This document shows, one piece after another, positions 44,468 to 53,585 of a stretch of DNA of 64,000 bases. Within the stretch, counting starts at the first letter, position 1; every line of letters begins with the position of its first letter. The notes beneath the pieces are model-generated. The model saw only the letters and a list, made by a program, of their open reading frames with translations, had not been told where the DNA came from and did not search any database. Origin of the DNA: Deltaproteobacteria bacterium (GTDB lineage Bacteria; UBA10199; JACPAL01; GCA-016699445); NCBI GenBank assembly GCA_016699445.1, contig CP064976.1, forward strand, positions 1,426,001-1,490,000. The letters are read 5' to 3'. The position numbers were made by a program, and so were the translations under genes.

Positions 44468-44745
44468 AGTATAAACTTTCTCTCTTTGATGAGCTGTTTT
44501 TTAATCATGGTAAAAGCTTTTTGAGAATCAATAGCTCCTGAGGCTATCTGAGACTTGTATTGATCCATAAGCTTTCGAGCATCACGTTCGATAGTAGCTT
44601 CTTCATCAAGATTTTTCTGAAATACCGCTTCAATTTTAGCTTCAATCTTGTCTTCACCCACCAAAGGCTTGATGAGATTTTGAGATTTTAAAAAACGCAG
44701 GATCTTGATGGAGAGTGTTTTGATTTCTTCTTTTTTGAGGGACAT
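44464..44745 (-). CDS. DUF507 family protein, copy 2
   Basis: 93 residues. The N-terminal helix KEEIKTLSIKILRFLKS, the VGEDKIEAKIEAVFQKNLDEE block and KLMDQYKSQIASGAID resemble the second, shorter-tail DUF507 type that always accompanies copy 1. Ends IKKQLIKERKFIL. Start ATG at 44745. It directly precedes, and overlaps, copy 1. The adjacent def gene (42 bases upstream) is on the same strand, giving a possible operon def-DUF507-DUF507. Function unknown. Confidence 0.75.
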   Translation of the reverse strand: MSLKKEEIKTLSIKILRFLKSQNLIKPLVGEDKIEAKIEAVFQKNLDEEATIERDARKLMDQYKSQIASGAIDSQKAFTMIKKQLIKERKFIL

Positions 44746-44787
44746 GGGCTGTCATTAGCCATGATAAGAAATAAAACTCAAATTTAA

Positions 44788-45336
44788 TTAACCAACATAC
44801 ACAGGCCCTTTGCCTTCTTCGATTTTTCCGGATTGGGTGAGGGCTTTGAGTTTTTTGACATAGAGCTCTCGTTTGAGTTGGGAAAGTTTGTCGACTAAGA
44901 GTCGGCCATCGAGATGGTCGATTTCGTGTTGGAAGGCGACTGCTTGCAAGTCTTCGGCAAAAAATTTGGTTGGTTTGCCTTTAGCATCAAAGCCTTCGAC
45001 GATGATCTTTTTGGATCGCTCCATAGGGAGTGTGAGTTGAGGTAATGAAAGACATCCTTCTTCCCAGATAATTTTTTCTTCTTTGGTTGTGATGACAGGA
45101 TTGATAATCGCTTTGGGATCCGCTTTATGTTGTCCTTCTTCGGCTAATCCCACATCTATGACTAATATTCTTTTTGAAATAGCCACTTGAGGAGCCGCGA
45201 GTCCAACACCGGGTGCGGCGTACATGGTTTCAAACATGTCTTCGATGAGTTTTTCCAAATTTTTATCAAATTTTTCCACGGGTGTGGAAATCTTTTTTAA
45301 AACAGGATCCGGGTAGTGAACTATTTTTAATATCAT
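44788..45336 (-). CDS. def: Peptide deformylase
   Basis: 182 residues. The three family motifs are present: GVGLAAPQVAISKR (GxGLAAxQ), EEGCLSLP (EGCLS, metal Cys) and FQHEIDHLDGRLLVD (QHExDHLxG, metal His pair and catalytic Glu). It removes the formyl group from nascent N-termini using Fe or Ni/Zn. The C-terminal tail is short, as in type 1. It lies 15 bases downstream of priA on the same strand, the common priA-def order, though fmt is missing. Confidence 0.96.
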   Translation of the reverse strand: MILKIVHYPDPVLKKISTPVEKFDKNLEKLIEDMFETMYAAPGVGLAAPQVAISKRILVIDVGLAEEGQHKADPKAIINPVITTKEEKIIWEEGCLSLPQLTLPMERSKKIIVEGFDAKGKPTKFFAEDLQAVAFQHEIDHLDGRLLVDKLSQLKRELYVKKLKALTQSGKIEEGKGPVYVG

Positions 45337-45351
45337 AAATTCAGCCTATTA

Positions 45352-47352
45352 TTACATCATGTCGACGGGGTCTACATTGACCAAAAGTCGCATTGTTGAG
45401 GATAGGTGATTCTTGTTAAAGTCGTCAAGGACGCGTCTTAAGGCAGGCTGAATTTTAAGATAAGATTTGGTCTTAATCAGTAGCTTCCATCGGTAATATT
45501 CCCTGATTTTTTCAATCGCATGAGGCCCTGGTCCTAGAATAATCGCTAAGTTTGCCGGTAGAGTGGAGGTGATTTTTTTAGTTAATAACTGAATCTTTTG
45601 AATCACATCTGATTGTTTTTTTCCAGCCAAACGAATTTCAATCATGCGACAAAACGGTGGGTAATTGGCCTCTTCACGCTCTTGCAGCTCTCGTTCGTAA
45701 AACCCCTCACTGTTGTGAGTCATGGCAAATTCGAGACTTGGATGGTCAGGAAAATAAGATTGAATCAAGACAGTCCCGGGTTTTTCATGCCGTCCAGCGC
45801 GACCAGAAACTTGGGTGATCATTTGGAATGTGCGTTCGGAAGAACGAAAGTCGGGAAGATGTAAGGCGGCATCGGCATCCAAAATACACACCAGAGTGAG
45901 TTGAGGATAATCATGTCCTTTGGTGACCATTTGAGTGCCGATGAGGATGTCGATTTCGCCTTTTTTCATTTTTTCCAAAGTTGTGAGCCAGGATTTTCCT
46001 TTAGCACTGTCTCGATCCAGGCGACCTAAGCGCGCTGATGGGAAAAATTTTCTTAACTCTTCTTCAACACGCTCGGTGCCATAACCTGTATAGTGTTTTG
46101 TATCTTTGCCACAGCTTTGACAGAGTGGAAGATAAGGATGAATCGTATCACAATAATGACAAATGAGTTCGGCTTTGGTTTTGCTTTTGTGCAAAGTCAG
46201 CGTGATGTCACATTGCTCACACATGGGGACATCACCACAAGTGCGGCAAATCACAAAAGGGGCAAATCCACGTCTGTTAAAAAATACAAGGCTTTGGTTT
46301 TTATTTTTTAAATTTTCTTCGATGGCATTGAGTAATGGGAGTGAAAAAATCCCGAGTTCTTTATTGGACTTCTGATTTCCCATGTTTCGAAGATCAATCG
46401 TTTCAACTTTTGGAAGAGCAATGCCGGTGGCGCGTTCCATAAGTAAGATTCTCTTAATCTTGCCACTTTTTACTCGATGAATCATTTCTAAAGAAGGTGT
46501 CGCTGAGCCTAAGACAATTTTGATTTTTTCATGTTCGCCGCGCCAGAGAGCCAGATCGCGAGCATGATAACAAAAACGTTCATCTTGCTTGTATGAAGAA
46601 TCATGCTCTTCGTCGATGACGATGAGTTTGAGTTTTTGAAAGGGAAGAAAAATGCCGGAACGTGTGGCGATCACAAGAGAAAGATGTCCTTCTCGGACAT
46701 CCGTCCAGGTTTTCAGACGTTGGGCAGGAGTGAGTCCGCTGTGATAAATTCCTACACGTATTCCCAAACTTTCAAATCGACCAATCGTTTGAGGCGTGAG
46801 TCCGATTTCAGGTACCAGAATCAAAACCTGTCCATCTTGATTTAGGATGGCTTGAGAAATCTTTCGATAAATTTCTGTTTTTCCACTGCCTGTGATCCCA
46901 TGAATGAAAGTAGGTTCTAATGTTTTTAAAATATCGTCGATAGCATCTTGTTGAGTCGTTGTAAGCTGTACAGGAGCTTCAAAAGAAAAGTCGGGTGAAT
47001 GACTGACGTCCTTTACTGCTCTTTTGATTTTTGATTTTTTAATTTCACTTAGTGAGGCGGGTAAAAAATGCCGAAACACTTCACCTAGAGGTGTCAGATA
47101 ATAAGCGGATGCCCATTTCATCAGGTCGAGCTGATGTTGATTGAGCAAAGGCTCAGTATCTAAAGTCTCGATGATTTCTTTGGTTTTAAAATTGGGTTTA
47201 GTTGTGTGAATATCGAGAACACATCCAACATATTTTTTATTTCCCACAGGGACAACACAACGCATGCCACGCTCGAGGCCTGTAAGGCTTTCTGGAATCT
47301 CGTAGGTAAAAGCTTGCGAGAGATGGAGTGGGAGAATGATGTCGGCGAACAT
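45352..47352 (-). CDS. priA: Primosomal replication helicase PriA
   Basis: 666 residues. Order: N-terminal 3'-DNA-binding domain (FADIILPLHLSQAFTYEIP), Walker A GITGSGKTEIY, DEEH (VIDEEHDSSY), SATPS, zinc-binding cysteines in CRTCGDVPMCEQCD and CHYCDTIHPYLPLCQSC, then IGTQMVTKGHDY and QVSGRAGR. All eight zinc Cys are visible. PriA reloads the replisome at stalled forks; length is somewhat below E. coli (732). It heads the run priA-def-DUF507-DUF507 and lies one base after the AlbA_2-type gene, so is likely co-transcribed with it. Confidence 0.96.
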   Translation of the reverse strand: MFADIILPLHLSQAFTYEIPESLTGLERGMRCVVPVGNKKYVGCVLDIHTTKPNFKTKEIIETLDTEPLLNQHQLDLMKWASAYYLTPLGEVFRHFLPASLSEIKKSKIKRAVKDVSHSPDFSFEAPVQLTTTQQDAIDDILKTLEPTFIHGITGSGKTEIYRKISQAILNQDGQVLILVPEIGLTPQTIGRFESLGIRVGIYHSGLTPAQRLKTWTDVREGHLSLVIATRSGIFLPFQKLKLIVIDEEHDSSYKQDERFCYHARDLALWRGEHEKIKIVLGSATPSLEMIHRVKSGKIKRILLMERATGIALPKVETIDLRNMGNQKSNKELGIFSLPLLNAIEENLKNKNQSLVFFNRRGFAPFVICRTCGDVPMCEQCDITLTLHKSKTKAELICHYCDTIHPYLPLCQSCGKDTKHYTGYGTERVEEELRKFFPSARLGRLDRDSAKGKSWLTTLEKMKKGEIDILIGTQMVTKGHDYPQLTLVCILDADAALHLPDFRSSERTFQMITQVSGRAGRHEKPGTVLIQSYFPDHPSLEFAMTHNSEGFYERELQEREEANYPPFCRMIEIRLAGKKQSDVIQKIQLLTKKITSTLPANLAIILGPGPHAIEKIREYYRWKLLIKTKSYLKIQPALRRVLDDFNKNHLSSTMRLLVNVDPVDMM

Positions 47353-47353
47353 G

Positions 47354-48797
47354 CTATTTTTTCTTTTCTAATATATTTTTGCCAATAGAAGTGATTCGAT
47401 ATTTTTGCATGCGACTATTAGGTTTATCGGGAAGAGTCATTTCAATAAATCCTTCTTTTAATGCTGGCAGGATATAAGCTTCTCTGAAGTGCATACGATC
47501 TTTTAGCCCCAGTCTTTTTTGTAATTCTTGACGATCCATCTCTCCTTTCAAAACGGTCAGAAGACCTTCGACTTGAGGGGTGACTTGAGGGGTGACTTGA
47601 GGGGTGACTTGAGGGGTGACTTCCTCGGTCAGAGTTGGTGATAGCGGAACAGTCACGGAAAATGTATCACTTTCAATGAAGACAGGTTTTCCTGCTTGAG
47701 GCGCATAAAATGGTAGATACTTATTTACATTGTTAACACCCGAACCAAGCTCTTCATAACGACCGAGCTGAATCAAAAATTTACAGAGAGTTGGATTTTT
47801 TGGGTAAGGTGTAAAATGTTTTGGATCAATGGGTCCGCGGCCGTGAGGAATGTTTGGATTTTTAAATTCTATACGATCTTTGTAGATGATCATAGTGGCT
47901 GGAGCGGCACTGGTGTATTCTCGATGAGCAATAATATTGGCTACAAGCTCACGAAAAATACGAGCTCTGAGGCTGACGCTGGTGGTGCCTTCTAAATAAA
48001 AAGGATCATCAAGATGTTTATCGACAAATCCCATGAGTAAATCGAAAGCGTCGATGAGATTGGTGCGAACGATGAGGCGATCATCGTAACGGTCTATATC
48101 GCGCCGACGCACGAGAGCATCAAATTTGTAACCAGGTACAATGCTTTGAATAATTTCATCTGTGCCAAACATGAGAGCTGCCGCCAGTGTGTATCCATCT
48201 TGGCCGGTAAAAACATCTTTTCGGACAAATCCTGCAATGTGCAGAAGTTGTAGAGGTGTTAATTGAGCCCAAGGATGCTGTGGATGACGCTGCCGCATGA
48301 GAATTTTGGCTTTTTCAAAAAGGTCAGGATTTAAATCTGTCATTGTTAAAAAAGGTAAAACACGCTGCTCAGTAAAAAACTGAGTTTGCGATTAACCAGT
48401 CCTGCAATGCGATTCAAATCAGCAATTCGGTAGTCACCATCTTCGCTGCGTAAAAAAACAGCTCCCCCTGATTTATGTACTTGAGAGCTGGCGGGTACCT
48501 GGATTTTTATAATCCACTTTCCATCTATTTTTCTTCATGAGGAAATAATAAATAAGGAGGGTCTAATTTAGAGGGATTGTTGGAGAGATTTGAGATGTCT
48601 GACTTGATGTGTTCAACAGAGTCTGGATCGATACCGACAACATGGCCATTATTATCAATTCCCAAGACAATCATCCCTCCATCCAAATTAAGAAAAGAAC
48701 AGACTGTTTCAAAAAGATTTTTAGGAATCTCTCGGAAGGCTTCTTTAAATTCTAAACAAGTTGTTTCTTTTGATCCAAAAGGATTTTTTTTATTCAT
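47354..48797 (-). CDS. Schlafen/AlbA_2-type ATP-binding protein, two frameshifts
   Basis: Three frame pieces. First, ETTCLEFKEAFREIPKNLFE then GGMIVLGIDNNGHVVGI: the AlbA_2 (Schlafen-like AAA_4) N-terminus. Second, IDGKWIIKIQVPASSQV and FLRSEDGDYRIADLNRIAG. Third, FTEQRVLPFLTMTDLNPD onward, a GHKL-like ATPase region (ELVANIIAHREYTSAAPATM) and a TPQV-repeat linker before a winged-helix tail. Breaks lie at T5 48528-48532 and A6 48374-48379, each repaired by one added base. The joined length is about 481 residues. Such proteins are DNA-linked transcription or defence factors of unclear role. Start at ATG 48797; 48812 is the alternative. Confidence 0.75.
47571..47622. repeat. Four-unit 12-base tandem repeat in the AlbA_2-type gene
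   Basis: ACTTGAGGGGTG is repeated four times plus a partial unit, encoding TPQV repeats (about VTPQVTPQVTPQVTPQV) in the linker before the C-terminal domain. The unit keeps frame, so copy-number change would alter linker length without breaking the gene. Confidence 0.85.
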
Positions 48798-48836
48798 GAG
48801 TTTTCCATCCATTTGGAAAATTCTGTGAAGGCAGTA

Positions 48837-48910
48837 TCGGGGCGACTGGATTTGAACCAGCGGCCTCTTGCTCCCGAAGCAAGCGCTCTACCAGGCTGAG
48901 CTACGCCCCG
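48837..48910 (-). tRNA. tRNA-Pro (anticodon CGG)
   Basis: A 74-base cloverleaf on the minus strand. Acceptor CGGGGCG/CGCCCCG with discriminator A, D arm GCTC/GAGC, anticodon stem CTTGC/GCAAG, loop TTCGGGA (CGG), T arm CTGG/CCAG with TTCAAAT. The starting C and the CGG anticodon define proline. CCA is not encoded. Confidence 0.93.
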
Positions 48911-48979
48911 CATATTCGGGCTTTAATGGCGTCGTTTGAAATAAAATGAAAGCAAAATTTTTGGAAGGAGTGAAAGCCG

Positions 48980-50125
48980 TTGACAAGATTCTTTTTGGAA
49001 GCACATACCGCACACCGCATGGCGAAAAAAAATGAGACTGAAAATTTTAAAATAGAACTAACCGATCCTTCCAAGAAAAAAGAAAAACTGGAAGTCTTGT
49101 CTCACCCTATCAAAGCCGTTGATTTGAATGTTTCCAAATCCATTTCTGAACTCGTTGATTCTTTTAAAAATATGTCAATCCAAGCGCGCAATATCGGCAA
49201 ATGTGCCGAAGTGCTGGATCATATGTTGACCGATCCGGATCGTCCGACAGTGATGCTGGGGCTTGCTGGGCCTTTGATTGCAGCAGGTTTACGTAAGACG
49301 ATTCGTGATATGGTGGCCTATGGGATGGTGGATGTGATTGTCTCGACTGGCGCTGTTCTTTATCAGGATATTTATCAAGCACGTGGATTTTCGCATTTCA
49401 AAGGGACAGCTGAAGCCGATGATCGCAAGCTTCGAGATCTTTATATTGATCGTATTTACGATACCTATTTGGATGAAGAAAAAGTTTGGGAGACTGATTG
49501 TTGGATTGGACAATTTGCCGATACGCTGACGCCAGGTCATTACTCCTCGCGAGATTTTTTATCGAGATTGGGAAGTACGTTGGATGATGATGAGTCTATT
49601 GTGGCCACGGCTGTCAAAAGAGGTGTTCCTATTTTTGCTCCAGCGATTAATGATTCATCGATTGGGATTGGGCTCACGGAACATTATCACCGCTGTGTCA
49701 CAACAGGTCGCGCAGGTGTTTCTATTGATTCGATTCGGGATAATTACGAGCTCACACAGATAGCTGTGAAATCAAAAAAAACAGCAGCCATTTATGTGGC
49801 TGGTGGTGTGCCTAAAAATTACATCAATGACTCTGTGGTGATGGGCTATATTTTTGGAAAAGATTCGGGTGGTCATTCCTATGCTCTTCAAGTGACGACC
49901 GATGCGCCTCATTGGGGTGGACTTTCGGGAAGTACTTTGGATGAAGCGACATCGTGGGGAAAAATTAATAAAAAAGCCGATAAAGCCATGGCTTTTGTGG
50001 AACCTTCAGTGTCTCTGCCTTTATTAGTAGGGTATTCACTTCAGAAAAAGCTGGCTCAAAATCGCAAGCCTCTCATTTATAAGTGGGATAATCACATCCT
50101 AAATTCTTTAGAAGTTTCCGTCTGA
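48980..50125 (+). CDS. Deoxyhypusine synthase-like protein
   Basis: 381 residues from TTG 48980 (GGAAGGAG nine bases upstream); an ATG at 49019 is the alternative start. It has MLGLAGPLIAAGLRKTI and VDVIVSTGAVLYQDI (NAD region), GGVPKNYINDSVV, and LDEATSWGKINKKADK. The SWGKI lysine corresponds to Lys329 of human DHS, which forms the enzyme intermediate with the spermidine fragment. In bacteria lacking eIF5A, DHS-like proteins make homospermidine or related polyamines. An eIF5A partner is not visible in this window. The exact product is unknown. Confidence 0.85.
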   Translation: MTRFFLEAHTAHRMAKKNETENFKIELTDPSKKKEKLEVLSHPIKAVDLNVSKSISELVDSFKNMSIQARNIGKCAEVLDHMLTDPDRPTVMLGLAGPLIAAGLRKTIRDMVAYGMVDVIVSTGAVLYQDIYQARGFSHFKGTAEADDRKLRDLYIDRIYDTYLDEEKVWETDCWIGQFADTLTPGHYSSRDFLSRLGSTLDDDESIVATAVKRGVPIFAPAINDSSIGIGLTEHYHRCVTTGRAGVSIDSIRDNYELTQIAVKSKKTAAIYVAGGVPKNYINDSVVMGYIFGKDSGGHSYALQVTTDAPHWGGLSGSTLDEATSWGKINKKADKAMAFVEPSVSLPLLVGYSLQKKLAQNRKPLIYKWDNHILNSLEVSV

Positions 50126-50230
50126 TTCTTTTCGCCTAGTTTTTAAGCAGTGCTCAAAAAAGAAGCTGATTAAAAGAAATCGTAAAAAATAAAATCATTA
50201 TTTTTCAGTGACTTAATTTTTTAAAATCGT

Positions 50231-50246
50231 TGGCATTGTCTTTGCT
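50231..50246 (+). promoter_or_regulatory. Sigma-54 promoter upstream of porin-amtB
   Basis: TGGCATTGTCTTTGCT matches the -24/-12 consensus TGGCAYR-N4-TTGCW. The GG and GC elements are separated by exactly 10 bases. It lies 62 bases before the porin ATG. The presence before a porin, two amtB genes, PII genes and glnA is what nitrogen regulation by NtrC and RpoN predicts. I did not find a clear NtrC site in the 120 bases upstream. Confidence 0.8.
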
Positions 50247-50307
50247 CAAGGCGGAAGCAGGAACTGTCTTTTTAGTTTTTATTAACTTTCAACCAGAGGA
50301 GTCAAAA

Positions 50308-51429
50308 ATGAGGAAACACCTCAAGTATACAAGTCTGTTGGTCGCTGTGGGAATGATCGGGATGTCCCAGGTTTCCAGAGCAGAAGAAAAAGCAGCTGGC
50401 AGTTTTTGGGATAACACCAAAGTAACGGGGTCGTTGGATACGAGTTATAACTATAATTTGAATCGTCCTTTGAACACAGGGGCTGGAGCTACGAGTCCCT
50501 ATCGTTTGTATGACGCTACTACAAATAGCTTCAATGTTAATCTCGTTGAATTGGCCATCGAGAATGCACCTGCTGATTGGTTAACTTTCAGAACTGATTT
50601 AGATTTTGGTAGTGATGCAAAGTTGAACAATACTTTGGAAGCTTTCGGTGCTGGTACTGAGATTTTCAATCTTCAACAAGCCTATGCTTCTATCAAAGCT
50701 CCTATTGGAAATGGTTTGACCTTTAAAGTGGGTAAGTTTGTGACATTACATGGAGCGGAAGTTATTGAATCTGCTTACAACAGCAATAGCTCTCGTGGAT
50801 TGCTTTTTAGCTATGCGATTCCAATTACGCACACAGGCATTATGGCTAATTATGCATTTAATGACCAAATCTCTTTGGATTTGGGAGTTGTGAATGGTTG
50901 GAATAATGTTTCTGATATCAACAGCGGAAAAAGTATCCATGGTATGTTAACCATTAAGCCGTTTGAAAAGTTGACATGGTTGGTGGGTGGTACTTTTGGT
51001 CCTGAAAATCCAGGTAATGATGCCAAATGGCGTAGTTTGATTGATACAACGTTGACTTATGCTGTGAATGATCAGTTGTCTTTGTCTGCCAATTACGACT
51101 GGCTCCGTGATCGTGGTCTTACAGGATCTTCTGGAGTCTCTGATGTTCAAGGTATTGCAGCCTATATTAACTACAAAGCTTCTGATACATGCGGTCTTTC
51201 TCTCAGAGGTGAATATCTTCGTGATGACGTTAACTTTGCTCTTGCAACGACTCCTTCTAACAAAATCTATGAAGGTACTTTAACAACTCATTACTACTTT
51301 GCTGATGGTTTCGATCTTCGTTTCGAATTCCGTCATGATCAAGGAAACAACGCCTCCTTTACTAAAGGTAGCGGCAGTACTCGTAAGTTTCAAGACACCA
51401 TCGGAAGTCAGCTCGTTTACTCGTTCTAA
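50308..51429 (+). CDS. Outer-membrane beta-barrel porin, ammonium-cluster type
   Basis: 373 residues. Signal peptide MRKHLKYTSLLVAVGMIGMS then SRAEEKAAG; a predicted cleavage after RAEE. The rest alternates strands with Gly/Asn turns (TGSLDTSYNYNL; GLSLRGEYLRDD; FRHDQGNNASF) and ends with the terminal aromatic QLVYSF of outer-membrane barrels. It resembles the OmpL/BBP2 type often placed before amtB. ATG 50308 follows AGAGGAG with six bases. It would let ammonium or another small solute cross the outer membrane. The sigma-54 promoter lies directly upstream. A stable hairpin separates it from amtB. Confidence 0.85.
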   Translation: MRKHLKYTSLLVAVGMIGMSQVSRAEEKAAGSFWDNTKVTGSLDTSYNYNLNRPLNTGAGATSPYRLYDATTNSFNVNLVELAIENAPADWLTFRTDLDFGSDAKLNNTLEAFGAGTEIFNLQQAYASIKAPIGNGLTFKVGKFVTLHGAEVIESAYNSNSSRGLLFSYAIPITHTGIMANYAFNDQISLDLGVVNGWNNVSDINSGKSIHGMLTIKPFEKLTWLVGGTFGPENPGNDAKWRSLIDTTLTYAVNDQLSLSANYDWLRDRGLTGSSGVSDVQGIAAYINYKASDTCGLSLRGEYLRDDVNFALATTPSNKIYEGTLTTHYYFADGFDLRFEFRHDQGNNASFTKGSGSTRKFQDTIGSQLVYSF

Positions 51430-51445
51430 TTATTTTTATCGATCT

Positions 51446-51467
51446 GCCTGAAGCGAAAGCTTCAGGC
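51446..51467 (+). promoter_or_regulatory. Stable intercistronic hairpin after the porin
   Basis: GCCTGAAGC-GAAA-GCTTCAGGC: a perfect 9-base stem with a GNRA tetraloop, starting 17 bases after the porin stop. No U-tract follows, so it is not an intrinsic terminator. It may protect the porin mRNA from 3' exonucleases and so raise porin expression relative to amtB. Confidence 0.6.
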
Positions 51468-51536
51468 ACTCGAAGAGTTCTCTCTCGGCCGGGAGGGTTC
51501 TTTGGGTGTTCATTTTAAAAGAATAGGAGACAATTT

Positions 51537-53099
51537 ATGACAGTATTAAAAAAGATGTTTGGTTCTATAAAGTTTCGTTGGCTCCTGGCTTCATCACTTT
51601 CAATATTGGTATTGCTTGTGATGTTTCCCACAATGCTGGTTCATGCAGGAGATCCAACAGGTGCGAGCTTGGGTAGTGCTGCTGATATCGCAGCGGCGAC
51701 TCCTGGCCAGCCCACATTAGAAGAAGTCGCGATTCAAGTTGGTCATAATAAGATTTCAATCAATTTTGTTTGGACATTGATTACTGGTTTTATCGTCATG
51801 TTTATGCAGGCTGGATTTGCGATGGTGGAAGCAGGTTTTACACGTGCTAAAAACGTCGCTCACACCATGTCCATGAATTTCATGATCTACCCATTGGGTA
51901 TGTTTGGGTTTTGGGTGTGTGGATTTGCCCTCATGTTTGGTGGTGTTGGTCCCTTAGCCACCCTGGGCGGTGAAAATATTCTGAACAACCCTGTGACCAT
52001 CACGCTCTTTGGTAAGAGTATGAATATACTGGGTTGGAAAGGATTTTTCTTAAGTGGTGATTGCTATGCTCCTGCCATCTACACCATGTTCTTATTTCAA
52101 ATGGTATTTATGGATACGACAGCAACGATCCCAACAGGATCGATGGCAGAGCGCTGGAGATTTTTGCCCTTTGTGATTTACGGTTTATGCGTTGGTACTA
52201 TTCTCTATCCTGTTTATGGATGCTGGGTTTGGGGTGGTGGTTGGTTGGCAACACTCGGTGCTAACTTTGGATTAGGTCATGGTCATGTGGATTTCGCAGG
52301 ATCGTCTGTTGTTCACTTAAGTGGTGGTGTGATCGCTCTTGTGGGTGCTAAACTGATCGGTCCTCGTGTCGGTAAATATAATAAAGATGGTTCTCCAAAT
52401 GCCATTCCAGGACATCATATTCCAATGGCTGTTGTAGGAACATTTATCCTTTGCTTCGGTTGGTTTGGTTTCAATCCTGGTAGTACATTGTCAGGTGGTG
52501 ATTTACGCATGTCGGTTGTCGCTACAAACACGATGTTGGCAGGTACTGCCGGTGCTCTGACTTCAATGGCCTATATGTGGTTGAAGTTTGGTAAACCTGA
52601 TATTTCCATGATTTGTAATGGTCTCTTGGCAGGTTTGGTAGCCATCACAGCACCCTGTGCTTTTGTGAATAGTATCAGCGCTGTTATTATCGGTGGTATC
52701 GCTGGATTGCTCGTGATTTGGGCTGTCTTCTTTGTTGAACGTACTTTGAAAATTGATGATCCCGTGGGTGCGATTGCTGTTCACGGTGTGAATGGTGCTT
52801 TTGGTACTCTCTGTGTGGGTCTCTTCTCCGATGGTACTTATGGAGAGGGTTGGAATGGTGTGGCTGGCGGTGTGAAAGGCCTCTTTTATGGAGATGCCTC
52901 ACAACTCGTAGCTCAAAGCATTGGTGTCTTAGCCAACTTTGTCTACATCGGTATTGCTAGCTATATTGTTTTCAAGGTCATTAATATGATTTCACCTCTC
53001 CGTAACTCTGACGAAGAACAAATGGAAGGTCTCGATATTCCTGAAATCGGTGTTCATGGATATCCTGAATTCACTCTTGTCAAAACACACGGAAACTAA
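51537..53099 (+). CDS. amtB: Ammonium transporter (Amt), first copy
   Basis: 520 residues. A cleavable or anchored N-terminal segment (LLASSLSILVLLVMFPTMLV) is followed by eleven membrane helices: FMQAGFAMVEAGFTRAKNVAH and GSSVVHLSGGVIALVG with one pore His, and GAIAVHGVNGAFGTL with the second pore His of the twin-His ammonium filter. The C-terminal cytoplasmic tail is where PII docks. It conducts NH4+/NH3 into the cell. The next gene (9 bases on) is its PII partner glnK/glnB. It is probably transcribed from the sigma-54 promoter before the porin. Confidence 0.93.
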   Translation: MTVLKKMFGSIKFRWLLASSLSILVLLVMFPTMLVHAGDPTGASLGSAADIAAATPGQPTLEEVAIQVGHNKISINFVWTLITGFIVMFMQAGFAMVEAGFTRAKNVAHTMSMNFMIYPLGMFGFWVCGFALMFGGVGPLATLGGENILNNPVTITLFGKSMNILGWKGFFLSGDCYAPAIYTMFLFQMVFMDTTATIPTGSMAERWRFLPFVIYGLCVGTILYPVYGCWVWGGGWLATLGANFGLGHGHVDFAGSSVVHLSGGVIALVGAKLIGPRVGKYNKDGSPNAIPGHHIPMAVVGTFILCFGWFGFNPGSTLSGGDLRMSVVATNTMLAGTAGALTSMAYMWLKFGKPDISMICNGLLAGLVAITAPCAFVNSISAVIIGGIAGLLVIWAVFFVERTLKIDDPVGAIAVHGVNGAFGTLCVGLFSDGTYGEGWNGVAGGVKGLFYGDASQLVAQSIGVLANFVYIGIASYIVFKVINMISPLRNSDEEQMEGLDIPEIGVHGYPEFTLVKTHGN

Positions 53100-53108
53100 G
53101 GAGGCATT

Positions 53109-53447
53109 ATGAAAAAAATCGAAGCCGTTATTAAACCGTTTAAGCTGGATGAAGTAAAAGAAGCTCTTCAAAAAGCAGGGATTCAGGGCATGACTGTTTC
53201 CGAAGTCAAAGGTCATGGTCGTCAAAAAGGTCATACGGAGCTCTATCGAGGAGCTGAGTATATCGTCGACTTCTTGCCAAAGGTGAAGTTGGAAGTCGTG
53301 GTGGATGATGGGCAAGTTCAGTCTGTCGTCGAAACCATTACGAATGCTGCTAAGACAGGAAAAATAGGAGATGGAAAAATTTTCGTCTCCAGTCTTGATG
53401 AAGTGATCCGAATTCGAACAGGTGAATCTGGAAAATCGGCAATCTAG
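53109..53447 (+). CDS. glnK: Nitrogen regulatory protein PII, first copy
   Basis: 112 residues. KPFKLDEVKEALQKAGIQGM, then VSEVKGHGRQKGHTELYRGAEY: the T-loop with Tyr51 at the standard uridylylation site (EYIVDF). C-terminal block GKIGDGKIFVSSLDEVIRIRTGE binds ATP/2-oxoglutarate. It couples cellular nitrogen status to the Amt channel. The gene follows amtB by nine bases and is followed by a terminator. A second, near-identical copy is at 55156. GlnK rather than GlnB is suggested by the amtB linkage. Confidence 0.92.
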   Translation: MKKIEAVIKPFKLDEVKEALQKAGIQGMTVSEVKGHGRQKGHTELYRGAEYIVDFLPKVKLEVVVDDGQVQSVVETITNAAKTGKIGDGKIFVSSLDEVIRIRTGESGKSAI

Positions 53448-53485
53448 TGTCTGAACCACACTAGGTGACTGCGAGTAACTCTCTC

Positions 53486-53527
53486 AAGGCAGGGCTTCTT
53501 TTTAGAGGCCCTGCCTTGGTTTTATTT
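53486..53527 (+). terminator. Intrinsic terminator after the first amtB-glnK pair
   Basis: AAGGCAGGGC (53486-53495) pairs perfectly with GCCCTGCCTT (53508-53517) and is followed by GGTTTTATTTTTA. It closes the first transcription unit, so the second amtB needs its own promoter in 53528-53585 or read-through. Confidence 0.88.
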
Positions 53528-53585
53528 TTAATAATTAACTGTTTTTTGACTTGCCAAACTAGTCAGTATCAAGAAGGGAAGCGCG

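Noticed and set aside
47571..47622. Short repeat array as CRISPR
   Set aside because: Units are contiguous with no spacers and encode TPQV in a gene.
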